In this document: positions 20,695-32,560 of the stretch, piece after piece
Layout of the letters: every line of letters starts with the position of its first letter
How positions within the stretch are numbered: the stretch's first letter is position 1
From: Apoda limacodes
Lineage: Eukaryota > Arthropoda > Insecta > Lepidoptera > Limacodidae
Direction: 5' to 3'
Assembly (NCBI GenBank): GCA_946406115.1
Contig: OX291549.1
Span: forward strand, 26,683,901 to 26,747,900
DNA: 64,000 bases
Made by a program: the position numbers and the translations under genes
Notes under the pieces: model-generated
What the model saw: only the letters and a program-made list of their open reading frames with translations
Told to the model about the DNA's origin: nothing
The model's database searches: none

Positions 20695-23600
20695 ATGGCA
20701 GTCGCTGCTCAAAAAAATGTAGCATCTTTGATGCGAAAAACACTTGATCGCCAAGCAGCTGTAGCACGAATGAAATTTAGATTTAAAAAGAATCAAGTGG
20801 AACAAATACTTCTCAGCTATGTTCAAAGTGGAAACATAGGTCCATACAGTGAACTACTTAAAGTTTTACAAGAATATCCCGTAAATGATGAAAATTACAA
20901 ATTTTTATTAGAAGATTCAGTAACATGTGTTATTCTGTTAGGTAGAGAATTAAAACAATTTGTTGATGTGTTGTGCAATATTGAGTGGGCAAATCGAAGT
21001 GAAGAACTTGTTCAATTGTATAGCAAATTTATTTTAAGTTTAGTTACTGCACACACCTATCACTCTCCTAGAATTATGACAGGCCTTGTGAAATTATTTA
21101 GAGGTAAGCATTCACTATTTATCTATTTCTGTTAGTATTCAGGGTAAATTTTACTTTATAAGAGTGCATTCCAAATCGCAATGAGGAAGTTGAAAATCAC
21201 TCCTGTCAGTGTGAAAATTAACTGTCAAACGCTCTTTCCAGAATGGGTTGATTTTTCAACTTTACCAGGCGATAATTACTCGGCGTGATTTGGAACATAA
21301 CCTAGGAGTAAGGGTTCTTGTATATTTGTAACAAATAAGTTAACTCAAAAACCACTGGACTAATTTCAAAAATTCATTAATTGAATTCTACATTATCCCT
21401 TACTAAAATGTTAAATAAGAGTCCAGCTGTGCAAAGCCGGGAGCCACTAGTATACAATAAATTGCCTGATGACAACTAGTGAAGAAGAAACTTACCATCT
21501 GTTTTACTGCATACAATAATTATCACTAGACTAAAGAATCATAAGATATGTTTAATAATTAAATACAGTACAATTCAATAAACTGGATGACACACTCTTT
21601 TCACCAAACACTTTAGCCCCATGTGACAGGTGGTGAGCCCATCACCACAACACTGTTTCTGTTAGTGTATCTAGACCAAGGTACCTTTGTATGTTCGTTA
21701 ATGTAAACCACCATGTCTACAAAAGTTAATGATTAAATATTCAAACCAGGGACAGAATAATATACCCCCTTTTTCAGTTCTTGACAAACTATTAGTAAGT
21801 CAGAGAGGGCAAGGCTGTGGTGAAGGTTGTTTCCAGATAAATAAAACAAAACCATTGATAGGAACTGAAATCCTGGTATTTGAGGAATATCCATATTGTT
21901 CTATAAATCTCACTACCTAATTCTGACCTCTGGTAATCATAATTTAAACTGATTTGGGTTCATAAGTTATAATTAAATATTTTTGAACATCATACACAGC
22001 ATTACCTGGTCCCAAAGTAAGCAAAACTAGATAAAAAAATACAAATCCTGTATGGGGATATAACCTACACCCTCTACCCAAACTACTGAGCAGTAGGCGG
22101 CCACTGCTACTATTGAGTCATTCAGAAGTCAATTACAATTAAGTACATTGTAAGCTTTCAAAAAATACTTAGTTGTACTCAGTGTTTGTTGCATAATACT
22201 ATGCAGTATATTAGCAATCACTTGAAGATTTTGTTACTTTACAGCTGAAGGTGAGAACTGGGATGAAAATTTGCCAAAAGAGACTTTACAAATGTGGTCA
22301 AACATTCACAAAGTCATTGCTCAAATTGTTGCAATAATGCCAATGTAAGTTCCATACTACTACTATACAATACCTTTAGTCAACAATACATCAACAATCT
22401 TTGGTCAAAAACTGTACTGTACATAAAATATATCACTAAAAAAAATCCTAAAATGAATTTTTGACAATAATTATAGTTTGTTGTTAAAATGTTTGTATTC
22501 TTCTGTTGCAGTTAACATACCACACAAACTCCCATTTGCTCCCATTGTCTAAATTTATGAATAGGCCTTGATAATACTATATTCTCAGGGTGACTGGTGA
22601 TATTTTTTTTTATACTACTAAGTTGGCAAACAGGCTTGCGGTCCGCCTGATTGTAAGCAGATACCACAGCCTATGGACGCTTGCAACACCTGGGGCATCA
22701 CTTGCGCATTACCGACCTTTCAAATATCTAATAGCTCCTTTTTTACCCCATACTGTAGTCCTTATAGAAAATCTTGGCAGGGAGCTCATCATACAACCTT
22801 AACGTTCGTGGGAGGAACTTTGAGTTGAGTTTATATTCAGATTTTGTATGGGATATACATATAATAATATGTTTCAATTTGATAGGTTGATGATGGTAGA
22901 TTAAATATGTATTTTGCTAATTAAAAAAGCAGCTGTTGTAAAAATTTAAATCCCAAAAATATTGGAAGTTCACTTTTGCTAGAAAATCAAATATGATTAA
23001 CTTTTTTACTTCCAATACTTGTATTTCTTCTAGAGTAAAAGGTTATAAAAAGATAGTTTTATGCACAATTAGTCACAAACTTCAACTCTTATTATAATAT
23101 TTTTTTGCTGTAATGTTTTAAAAGAAAAGGGCTTTAAAAAGGCTAGATTAGATATCCCTTGGCAGATCAGAAATGAAAAAAATATTTGGAATTGCTTCTG
23201 ACTCATAATTATAGGTAAACAACAGTTGTATGAAAAACTACTGTTAAGGCGGCTCTTAACTCTTTAATTATTTTGTTTACCAAAACAATTTGTTTTTCAG
23301 GACCAGTGACCTACTAATGCAAACTGTTATAGATCAATTTCCTTATTATAAAACTGGATGTTATGTAAACAGAGCCTATATACATAACTTAATATGGATG
23401 AGCAAGTACATACCATCCCTCAGAGAACCGATTATGTCTGCTATCATCAACAGGTACTTTAAAACATATATTAAACGTAAATAGAATTTAAATAATTTAG
23501 TAAGAGGCTCATGACCAAGTTGCATTATTTTATTAGAAATAATGCAAAGTTAAGCAATGACGGACATGGTTAGTGATTCAATTGGTGACTGCTAGTTGCA

Positions 23601-26600
23601 CATTTCTCTAAGCTTCATAGCAGACGTTAAATATTCGAACTGGCTGTTGCCATCAGACAACATTGTTAAAGCTTATTCTAAGTTAAGTCTTATAGGGCAC
23701 TTTGAAGTATTTGGTTTTGGCTGTTTAGGTAAATTCTGTTTTGCATGCCAGATGTTTAGTAATTAATTTAAGCATTCTATTTTACAATTTTACAGGATGA
23801 TTGTAATGGATGTAAATGCTGTTGACCTTGAAAACAACAAATCCCAGTGTGATTCAACTTTTGTAATGGAAGTGGAGGAGCAGAATGATCTCAGTGAGAC
23901 ACTAGACTGTTGTATGCTGGAGATGCTCCAGTGGTTGGAAGATGAAAGAGATCCAGTTCTTAACATGATGTGCAATGTCTTTGAAAGGGTAATATTGCCC
24001 ACCTATGGCATTAAGTAAGTACAGTTATGGAAAATATTTTCATAGTTCCTAAAAGCAATGGTTGCATGGTATCATAGCATTAGCTTGCCACTTGCCAAGA
24101 GTAATCCAAGCAAAAGTAATTAGTTAAAAATCAATAGCACAAGTCATTACTCCCACCTCTCATGAATCTGACACAAAAGTTACTATTACTGGATGATATT
24201 CTGTAGAAGTTCAATTGTAAACTTACACTAAATGGAATAATAATTTTATTATTCTGATATTTTGCATTCGGATACAGATTCTATTTATGAAGTTAATGAT
24301 ATTGAATTTAAAAATTTCATACTGTTACAATGCTTCAAAAGTAATGAATTTTTGCTTCTCATTTCAGACATGTACAATTTCTACTATTATACACCATATC
24401 AATAAACCAACAGTGTGCAAATAGAGTTCTTAATAACCTTTGGATTGTGGCAGCAGGTCTACATGGCCTAGGTCCAGGTGCTTTAGCCACTAGAAGAACA
24501 GCAGCTAGCCATTTAGCAGGACTTTTAGCCCGATGTGTCAGAGTACCAAACTCTAGATTAATCTACTATTTAAGAAACATGGCAGAATGGTGTCATTCCT
24601 ATATAACTGCGACGCAAGAAACTAGTGCTATAAATGATAATACGAAAGTCCATGGGGCATTTCATGCTATTTGCCATGCCATCTTCTATCTAGTTGCATT
24701 TAAACATTATCACTTATTTGCGACTAAGGAAAGTAAGTGTCATTGATAAAAAGAAAATCTTAAAAAAAACGGTAAAAATAAGTGTGCTACAAATGTATAT
24801 GTATATTTAAGTTGCTTTATTGTTTTACATTGCTCATCACAACAATATGTATGTACGAGGGGTAAACCAAAAGTAATGATAATTGGGTATTTGTAAAGCA
24901 CATAAAAATATGAAAAAAAATTATCTTGCTTTCTCATATATCTACTAGGTGGTCAGCACAAAAAAATCATATAAATAGGCCACAATTTCCGGGAGGTACA
25001 TTCATTTGAATACAAACAGTCTGAGAGAAAACATCAAAATGGTGAAAAACAAAATCAGAGCTGTCATCAAGTACCTCTGTTTGAAAAAAGTGTCTGCCGT
25101 AGACATACACAGCGACCTAGTGGAAACATTGGGGGACTCTGCTGCTCCATCTCAAGGAACACCTCTGAGGCAAAAATTTTGACGATAGCAGGGTAATGGC
25201 TAATGTAGAGGCTTTTTGGAGGGTCAAAGCAAAGAATTTTTTTCAAAGGGAATTATGGATTTAGAAGAAAGATGGACTAAATATATTGACTTGCTAGGAG
25301 ACTATTTTTTTATCTATAATTCCCTTATTTCATATTGATTATCAATACTTTTGGATTACCCCTCGTATGTATAACATCATGTTTGTAAACCCTCAGAGGG
25401 GGGGGGGGGGGGGGGATTTACCAGTTACTAGATACACACCCACATCATAATGAGATGGAAGGGAACCAGCCTCTTTTTACTAAATGTGTTTAATCAACAG
25501 TGAACATGTTTACATTGTAATCACTTTTAAGTTTTAATTTTTTTCTTAGAACTTTATCCTGTCCGTTAGAGAAAAATTTATACAATTTCCTTTTAAAATT
25601 ACTCAGAAAAATTATTTATTAGTGTCAAGATAATATACAAATGCGCATTAATTCTCATTCTAACATACTCTTAACTTAATGCATGTAAGACACGCACTTG
25701 GTCTTTTTTCTACTTAAAGCATGTCTGTATTAATGTGTGTAAACCCATTGTCTTTTTTGTTTATTTTATAAAAAAAACACCACCACACCTTGAACACTTA
25801 ATAAAAGAAACGCGTTATTCATAACGACTTACACTACAAAGAGAAATCATGTAGGTAAACGCGCGACCGTGAGCCTGTTCTATACAAGCGGTAACTGGAT
25901 ATGAAGTCGACAGTTCGGCATTCGGGAACTGCCGACATATTGCATGAAGTGCTATTATAATCCGCGGGCGAACAAAAGGAGAAAGGAAACTTGTTTAATT
26001 GAATTAAAAATGTCTGTTTTAGGCAGTGAAGTACAGTTATCAAAGAAGTTTAAATATTATATTATATATTATCATTTATTTGTAAAATCACATTGAATTT
26101 ATTAAAATATGACGCTTGTTAGCCGACGCTACACCTAGCGAACGTGAAGGCAGTACTCAGTTCTGAAAGGTCGCATTATACCTATACCATGTCTCGTAGC
26201 AAGCTTAAGGCGCATATAGCAGCTAACTCAAGCGCTGCCATTACATATTATTTATTTCTTCTTCATACAAAGTATATTTTAAAAATGTACTACACAGAAT
26301 TTTAACACTAGTCATAAGCTATTTTAAAAACGTTTTGTATTGATCCTGAAATACATCTGTGAGTTTTATTTGGAATTTCTGTTAAAAGTTTCAGTTTAAA
26401 ATTTAACTTAGAAACAACACATAACGGCCTAAATGTAGCAATTAACTTTTCCTATAACTTCTATGTAGTACATTCTTAAAATATACTTTCTACAAAGAAG
26501 AAATAAAAATATCTGATAGTATCGCTAGTAAGCTGAAATAAAAATTTGGACCACATTTCAGATTTGAATTTTGTGGAATCACTCAACTTGCCTCGTTTGG

Positions 26601-29600
26601 TCACTTGCGCCCTGAATCCTCTACGCACATGTCCTCCGCAAGTCCAGAGAATGTTCTCCTCAGTGACCCGAGCCCATCAGCTAGTTTACTGCCAAGCCAT
26701 CATCGAGAAGAACACCAGACATACTCTACAGTCTAGTGCTATACAGCAATATGATGAGTGGTTCCCCTATGATCCATATACACTGCCCAAGTAAGTATTT
26801 TTTATACCATACAAACAACCAAAAAAGAGATTTTTAAGACTCATAGTTTTATAATCACATTGTGTTATATACCCTCCATCCCCCCGACCGACCTCGGCAC
26901 GGTCGTAAAACTATCGTTAGGCGGCCGAGGCACGTACTAACGGCCCCAGATGAAGACCCGGGTTCGTCGGCGCCCGCAAGGATACATGAGGTATCAAAGG
27001 GTGTCGGGGCGCTTCTCACCCCCCATATCGCACCCGCACCCGCGTAACGGGGAACTTCCCTCCTGGTTCGAGACTCACGCCGTTCAGAGGGACGCCCCCG
27101 AGAGCGACAACCCGAGCCGAGCCCTTGAGCGTTGGGCGCTATATGGGCTGAGACTCCTTCAGAGTTCAGAGTCTCGCCCGAAAAAGCCCGGTGAAGCAGT
27201 AATGGCTCCAACAGCCAACTGCATTGACAGCTCAGAAAGAAAAAAAAAGTGTTATATAAGTTTTTAAATTTCCCGTTTCATTCCTAATTTAAAAAATAAA
27301 ACGGGATTAAGCGCGTCATTATTTGGCAACAACTTTCGGCTGGGTTACATCAGGTATTTTGCCAAATAACGACGCGTTTAATCCCGTTTTTTTTTCACAT
27401 TGTCTTATTTTGTGACTACTTACCATGGTTTTGTTAACATAAGTGCTGCTTGCGGATCCGAGAGGCGTAACTTTGATCCCCAGTCAGAACAAACAGTCAT
27501 GTGATAATAATTTGTGTTTGTCTAGGTGCCTTCTATGTATAATTTCGCGACTTCTTCGCCGCCCTCCGCAGGGTAGCTCCAAAACCTTAAAACCAAAATG
27601 GATTGCACAACCGCGCGCGAAAAACCCCGGTCCGTCTCCATAGGCTACTTTAACGCCAACGGTCTCCGCTACCAAAGAGAGGAATTATCGCAATTCCTCT
27701 CGTCCCAAAAAACGGACGTCTTCCTCATCCAGGAAACGTTCCTAAAGCCCGCTGTCCGTACCCCTTCGATCGCGAACTATCGCACCGTCCGTAATGATAG
27801 AACTGCCTCCAATCTCGGAGGCACTCTCATCTATTACAGGCGCTCCCTGCATTGCTCCTTTATCGATCCTCCACCACTTACGAATTTAGAAGCATCCGTC
27901 TGCCGCTTAGCGATGACCGGCCATCAGCCGATCATCATTGCATCGGTTTATCTCTCTCTCCTAAAAGACTTGCTCGAGAGCGACCTTCAGTCGCTCTTAA
28001 GTTCAGGCGACGCCGTCATTCTTGCCGGCGACCTAAATTGCAAGCATCGCGGCTGGAACTCTTCTGTAACTTCACAAAGAGACAGACTCCTCGACGATTT
28101 AGTTGACAGACTAAACTTTGACATTATCGCTCCCATGACGCCCACTTACTTTCCCCACAATACTCGGAATAACCCGGACGTACTCGACATAGCACTTCTA
28201 AAGAATGTAAGGCTAAGCTTTCGCTCTATAGAGGTGCTTGACGAACTTGACTCGGACCACCGCCCTGTCGTCCTTCGATTAGGTTCCCCTTCGGACTCTC
28301 CTCCCGACCCTAGAACCGTGACGGACTGGGATAAATTTGGGCAATTGCTCGAAAATCCCAGCTCACCACATCTAGATCGCGTTCCCAACGTTATCTCATC
28401 CGCGACCGATCTTAACGTAGCTATCGACTCACTCACTAGCCACCTGACCGCCGGTGATAATCACCACCTAATCCTGCCTCAGCACATCAGGTCGCTAAAG
28501 ACTGAGCGTAACGCGGCCCGCCGCGCACGCGATCGCGCTCCCACTACCGAAAATAAAGCTCGCTTCAACGACTTACACCGCCGTGTAAGAACCGCTGTAG
28601 TTGAGCTTCGCGCCCAACGTTTCGGTGATCTTATGGAGAACATTACTCCTTCTCACCAAGCTTATTGGCACTTAGCCAGAGCTCTAAAATCCGAAACCGC
28701 CAACTCTCTCCCTCCGTTAACTCGTCCCAACAACGTTCCCGCGTTTAATGACGACGAAAAAGCGGATTGCCTAGCGTCTAGCCTCCATGCCCAATGTGCC
28801 TTAAGCACACAGCCTTTCGATCCCGACCACGTGCGCGAGGTAGACGGCGAAGTGGAGCGCAGAACTTCTCTGCCTCCACAAGACCCCCTGCCACTGTCGA
28901 CGAAGTCGTACAGGTCATCAAAGACCTACGCCCCTGTAAAGCCCCCGGTGCTGACGGTATCTCTAACGATATCCTAAAGCGCCTCACTCTTCCCCTTATC
29001 TGCCTCCTAGTAGCGATCTTTAACGCTGCTATGGAACATTGCATCTTTCCTTCTCAATGGAAAGATGCAATTGTTATAGGCATCCATAAGCCAGGCAAAG
29101 CTCGTACCGAGCCGTCCTCCTATCGCCCCATAAGTTTACTAAAGGCCCTTGGTAAACTCTATGAACGCCTCCTCCTCGCTCGCCTACGGCACGCTATAGT
29201 CTCCAGAGGCATTTTAATAGACGAGCAGTTCGGCTTCCGTGCCAAACACTTATGCGTCCATCAAGTCCTCCGCATAACGGAACATATTCTTACTGGTTCA
29301 ACCAGCGTTAGGTAAGACCCGTCACACGGACGCTGTCTTCTTCGATGTAGCGAAAGCTTTCGACAAAGTCTGGCACAACGGTTTAATTTTTAAACTGTAC
29401 AACTTTCAGTTGCCAGATCGTCTCGTGCTCATCATACGAGACTATTTGTCGAATCGTAGCTTTCGCTACAAAGTTGAAGGCACTCTCTCTTCCCCCGCAG
29501 CAGCAGAAGCAGGAGTCCCGCAAGGGTCCGTGGTCGCCCCCATCTTGTACCTTCTGTACACTAACGATATCCCTAAAACGATAGTTACCAATCTAGCCCT

Positions 29601-31455
29601 CTTTGCGGACGACACCGCTCTCTATACCACAGATAGGCAAGTGAGTCGAATCACTGAGAGACTCCAACCCGCTATCACCGCCCTAGGCGAGTGGTTTCGG
29701 AAATGGAGAATCCAGGTGAATCCCGACAAAAGCTCTGCCGTCCTTTTTACCTTAGGCCGCCCTCCGCGGCCTCCTCCCCTTTCTCTTTTCGGTCGTGCCA
29801 TTCCCTGGCAAAATAAGACCAAATATCTCGGTGTGACCATGGATAGTCGTTTGAACTTCCAAGCTCACACCAAAATAGTCAGAGACCGAGCCGCTTTTGT
29901 CCTTGGTCGTCTCTATCCCATGATAGGCAAGTATAGTAAGATGTCGCTTAGAAATAAGCTAAATCTTTACACAACTTGCATCCGCCCCATACTAGCTTAC
30001 GCTAGCGTAGTCTTTGCGCTGTCCAAGCGCAATCTCCACAAACTCCAGACCCTCCAAAACCGCTTTTTCAGAGCGGCCTCTGGAGCCTCTTGGTACGTTC
30101 GCAATGCGGACCTACACAGAGACTTCGAACTTCCCACGATTCCCTAATACTTTAAAGACTTGGCAGTCCGCTTTTTCGAGCGTACGCAAAATCACCCGAA
30201 TCGATTAATTGTGCAATCCACAACGTATCGTCCCCCCGATAGACCTGGTCACGGTCGTAAAACTATTGTTAGGCGGCCTCGGCACGTACTAACGTCCCCA
30301 GATGACGATCTCGCTGTCCGGATAGCGAGATTAGTCTCTACGACCTCCCCGAATAGGGCCTCCCTCCAAACACGACGCCGACGTCCCCGGGTTCGTCGGC
30401 GCCCACAAGGATACACTAGGTATCAAAGAGTGCCGGGGCGCTTCTCGCCCCCACTCAATCGCAACCGTACCCGCGTAACGGGGAACTCCCCTCCTGGCGG
30501 TGACTCACCTTCGGGTTCGAGACTCACGCCGGTCGAAGGGACGCCCCCGAGAGCGACAACCCAAGCCGAGGCTTCCCCCGCGGGGAGCTCTTGAGCGTTG
30601 GGGGCTATATGGGCTGAGGCTCCCTCAGAGTCTCGCCCCAAAAGTCCGGTGAAGCAGTAATGGCTGCAACAGCCAACTGCATAGTCAGATCAGAAAAAAA
30701 AAAAATATGTATAATTTTTTTTACCACTAAGATGACAAACAAGCTTACGGTCCGCCTGATGGTAAGCGGTCACAGAACACCTGGGGCATCACTAGCGCGT
30801 TGCCGACTGTTCAAATACCTAATAACTTCTTTCTTGAATTTGATTTAGAAATGGTTCAGGGATTTGCCTACTAAAGTTTTCCGTCATTTCACTAGCACTA
30901 TTCAATAAAGAGCAATTTTTTTGAGAGCTTTTTGGATTAGTTTCTTGGATAGTCAATAATTCATCTTTATCTTATCAGTCTTATTTTAGTTCACTGCTGG
31001 ACCTAAGCCTCCTTAATGTCGCACCACTTGCGGCTTTCTGCCTTTCTTATTAAACTACTACCAGCCACACTTTTTAAGTCTTTGTTCCATCGAATTGGAA
31101 TACGTACCACGCTTCATCTTTCGGTGCGCGATCTAAACTCTTTGGCACATTTGCTTCATCGGCTGTAGGTCCTTGGACAAACGTGACTATTCGGCTAGCT
31201 GTGTATTCTAATATAAATCAGCAAACTCGTGATTACTTTTACAGGTCAGGAAAAACTATCTGGCCCCTTTGCATAGAATATAAAGACTGGTCAAAGGAAG
31301 GTGATGACGAAACCCAGTACTCCTGGATGCAGAAGAAGTTGGAAACTGAAGACGACGACTTCTTAATGGCTGCCAGTCCTGTGAAGAAACTTGCAAGTTC
31401 TTTGTCGAACTCAGTTTCACCGGGTTTTAAAAACAGTGAAAGTGTTATGATGTGA
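20695..31455 (+). CDS. RRN3: RNA polymerase I-specific transcription initiation factor RRN3 (TIF-IA)
   Basis: Seven exons: 20695-21103, 22245-22344, 23301-23453, 23796-24014, 24368-24732, 26562-26790 and 31245-31455. All junctions have GT and AG ends and the reading frame is preserved. The spliced frame is 1686 bases, 561 residues; human RRN3 is about 650. Family-like stretches are WANRSEELVQLYSKFILSL (exon 1), GCYVNRAYIHNLIWMSKYIP (exon 3), HVQFLLLYTIS-like and HGAFHAICHAIFYLVAFKH (exon 5), RAHQLVYCQAIIEKNTR and WFPYDPYTLP (exon 6), and the acidic ETEDDDFL tail motif (exon 7). RRN3 bridges Pol I to the rDNA promoter factor and couples rRNA synthesis to growth in the nucleolus. The ATG at 20695 gives MAVAAQKNVASL. 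The last intron (4.45 kb) is filled with LINE insertions. Exon calls are mine, by eye. Confidence 0.93.
21104..22244 (+). other. RRN3 intron 1
   Basis: The donor is gaggtaagc and the acceptor ttactttacag. The only structure seen is a weak inverted repeat at 21168-21296 (attccaaatcg against gatttggaac, with gttgaaaatca/tgatttttcaac inside), a possible old MITE. Confidence 0.6.
22601..22830 (-). mobile_element. CR1-like LINE 3'-end fragment in RRN3 intron 2
   Basis: The plus strand reads poly(T), 'atactactaagttggcaaac', 'cggtccgcctgattgtaagc' and 'ggcagggagctcat'. Matching fragments occur at 30715, 32097, 32486, 53850, 55630 and 57447. The long copy at 55630-56645 shows that this is the reverse complement of the 3' end of a LINE whose RT reads leftward. 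Confidence 0.7.
24856..25365 (+). mobile_element. Internally deleted mariner element in RRN3 intron 5
   Basis: Terminal inverted repeats cgaggggtaaaccaaaagta and the complement of tacttttggattacccctcg are flanked by TA (24854-24855 and 25366-25367). An ATG at 25039 starts MVKNKIRAVIKYLCLKKVSA and continues VDIHSDLVETLGDSAA, the helix-turn-helix part of a mariner transposase. After a gap, 25235-25315 encodes a C-terminal-like GIMDLEERWTKYIDLLGDYF. The catalytic D-D-D centre is deleted, leaving about 510 bp that could only move in trans. Confidence 0.85.
25398..25415 (+). repeat. Homopolymer G tract (18 G)
   Basis: Eighteen consecutive G lie within RRN3 intron 5, shortly after the mariner remnant. 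It may be a true microsatellite or a length-uncertain assembly spot. Confidence 0.8.
26253..26505. mobile_element. Foldback/MITE-like element in RRN3 intron 5
   Basis: About 45-base arms, tatttcttcttcatacaaag... at 26253-26298 and its near-complement ending ...aaagaagaaata at 26505, enclose about 165 bases without coding potential. Arms differ at a few positions. The right end lies 56 bases before the start of RRN3 exon 6. Confidence 0.65.
26872..27248 (+). mobile_element. 5'-truncated LINE (copy C, related to copy A)
   Basis: Only the end of ORF2 and the 3' UTR are present, closing with 'gtgaagcagtaatggctcc' and an A-rich tail. A perfect 10-base target duplication gtgttatata lies on both sides (26862-26871 and 27249-27258). 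It sits in RRN3 intron 6 in the sense direction. Confidence 0.9.
27298..27390. repeat. Near-perfect 32-base hairpin
   Basis: Arms aaaacgggattaagcgcgtc...ggcaa (27298-27329) and the complementary ttgcc...atcccgtttt (27359-27390) pair at 30 of 32 positions around a 29-base loop. One of the two differences still allows G-U pairing in RNA. A further cccgttt copy lies just upstream at about 27271. Confidence 0.8.
27546..30705 (+). mobile_element. 5'-truncated LINE (copy B, related to copy A)
   Basis: It starts inside the end of ORF1 (cgcgacttcttcgccg, as at copy A 1390) and ends in a run of A. A perfect 12-base duplication tatgtataattt flanks it (27534-27545 and 30706-30717). It lies in RRN3 intron 6, sense to the gene, and has landed at the poly(T) start of an older CR1-like fragment. 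It is nearly full-length for ORF2. Confidence 0.92.
27598..30306 (+). pseudogene. LINE ORF2 endonuclease-reverse transcriptase, copy B
   Basis: ORF2 begins at the ATG at 27598. The endonuclease is complete: FNANGL, FLIQETFL, AGDLNCKHRGWN, SDHRPVVL. Near 28893 a deletion of about 7 bases relative to copy A shifts the frame, and RT continues as KAPGADGISNDI and SYRPISLLKALGKLYERL to a TAA at 29313-29315. A +1 change at the same site as in copy A leads to FFDVAKAFDKVWHNG, EAGVPQGSVVAPILY and LFADDTALYT (catalytic FADD). A TAA at 30145-30147 stands where copy A has CAA. Beyond it the C-terminal region continues in frame. The copy cannot make a full enzyme but is the better template for reconstructing the family layout. 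Confidence 0.88.
30715..30835 (-). mobile_element. CR1-like LINE 3'-end fragment in RRN3 intron 6
   Basis: Poly(T), 'accactaagatgacaaac', 'cggtccgcctgatggtaagc', 'cacctggggcatcac': the same 3' end as at 22601 and 55630, minus orientation, split from its left flank by LINE copy B. Confidence 0.7.
30985..31190 (-). mobile_element. Possible LINE 3' relic
   Basis: 'gttcactgctggacctaagc' and the following Cys-poor, T/C-rich text resemble a dispersed lepidopteran repeat that I associate with LINE 3' regions. No frame is preserved. It ends about 50 bases before RRN3 exon 7. Confidence 0.35.
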
Positions 31456-31647
31456 AAAGTTTGTGATTTATCTAGGAGAGTGATTTTTATACCGCCTCTT
31501 GTATTTATTGTTGTTGATTCTTTAAAGGAGCTGTAAAGTTTTTTATTTAGTAAAAAAATAATAGATGTAAGAGTTATATTATATAACGAGGACTTTTCTT
31601 ACGTAGACAAGAATATCATAAAGTACGGAAATAGATATTTTCAGTGA

Positions 31648-31653
31648 AATAAA
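31648..31653 (+). terminator. Poly(A) signal of RRN3
   Basis: AATAAA 193 bases after the RRN3 stop codon (31453-31455), the first such hexamer downstream. Confidence 0.65.
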
Positions 31654-32096
31654 TGTACCTACAAATTTATTTAAACTGTGACTTTTAAGACTTAAAAGTT
31701 TAAGTTTTAAAAGTCAGTAGTTGCATGTTCCTTGTAATGTCTGTAATATGCCAGTCAAACATCTTCGTCTGAGTGGACTTTTAAAGAAAGATTTTAACTG
31801 TTCATGGTCTCACCTACAGAAATATCTGAATTCTCATACAAACTTTCATCCTCTATTTTGTTACCTAGGGGATGATTTTCAAATACAGTCAAACATGTCA
31901 ATCTTATTTTAAACCCTTAGGCCAAATACCAATTTTTATACATTTAGTTTCAAAATTGACGGATTCTCATACATACTTCCAACCTGAGTCAAATTTTCAA
32001 CTTTCTAGACTACCGGTTTTGGCTGAGTGTTGCTATCATTGAATCAGTCTTTCAAGTTCTTCTTTTATGTATACAAAAATAATACATGATAGTTTT
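31654..32096. other. No gene recognised
   Basis: A+T-rich sequence just past RRN3 with a small 'acttttaagacttaaaagttt' palindrome near 31680. No coding frame is supported. Confidence 0.5.
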
Positions 32097-32215
32097 CTTT
32101 ATATCACTAAGGTGGCAAACAAGCTTGCGGTCCGCCTGATGGTAAGCGATTACCGCAGCCTACGGACGCTTGCAACACCTCGGGCACCACTTGCACAGGC
32201 TCTTCAAAAATCTAA
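32097..32215 (-). mobile_element. CR1-like LINE 3'-end fragment
   Basis: 'tatcactaaggtggcaaac', 'gcggtccgcctgatggtaag' and 'ggacgcttgcaacacctcgg' match the family at 22601. A second, more diverged piece lies at about 32486-32560 (ataccactaatgtagcaaat), same orientation. Confidence 0.7.
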
Positions 32216-32560
32216 TATTATAATATATATCTATATATATATTATTTATAATAGCAAAATACATAAGTTTCATTGTGAACATGCAACTATAGACTCCTAA
32301 AGCTTTAAATCATATCTTACAAGTCCTAATTTAAATACTATTATTTATGTTATTTTAAATTTGTAACATATTAGTATAATGTTATAATTGTTTTTTTTTT
32401 ATGTACTGCGGTACAACATCTATTAACCATAAATATTAGTAAATGTCATATGGTTTTTAATTAGTTCATTTTATTAAAAAAATCTTTTTATACCACTAAT
32501 GTAGCAAATAAGCATACAACTTGCCTGATTTTGAGCAGTTACCACATCCTGTAAGACTAT

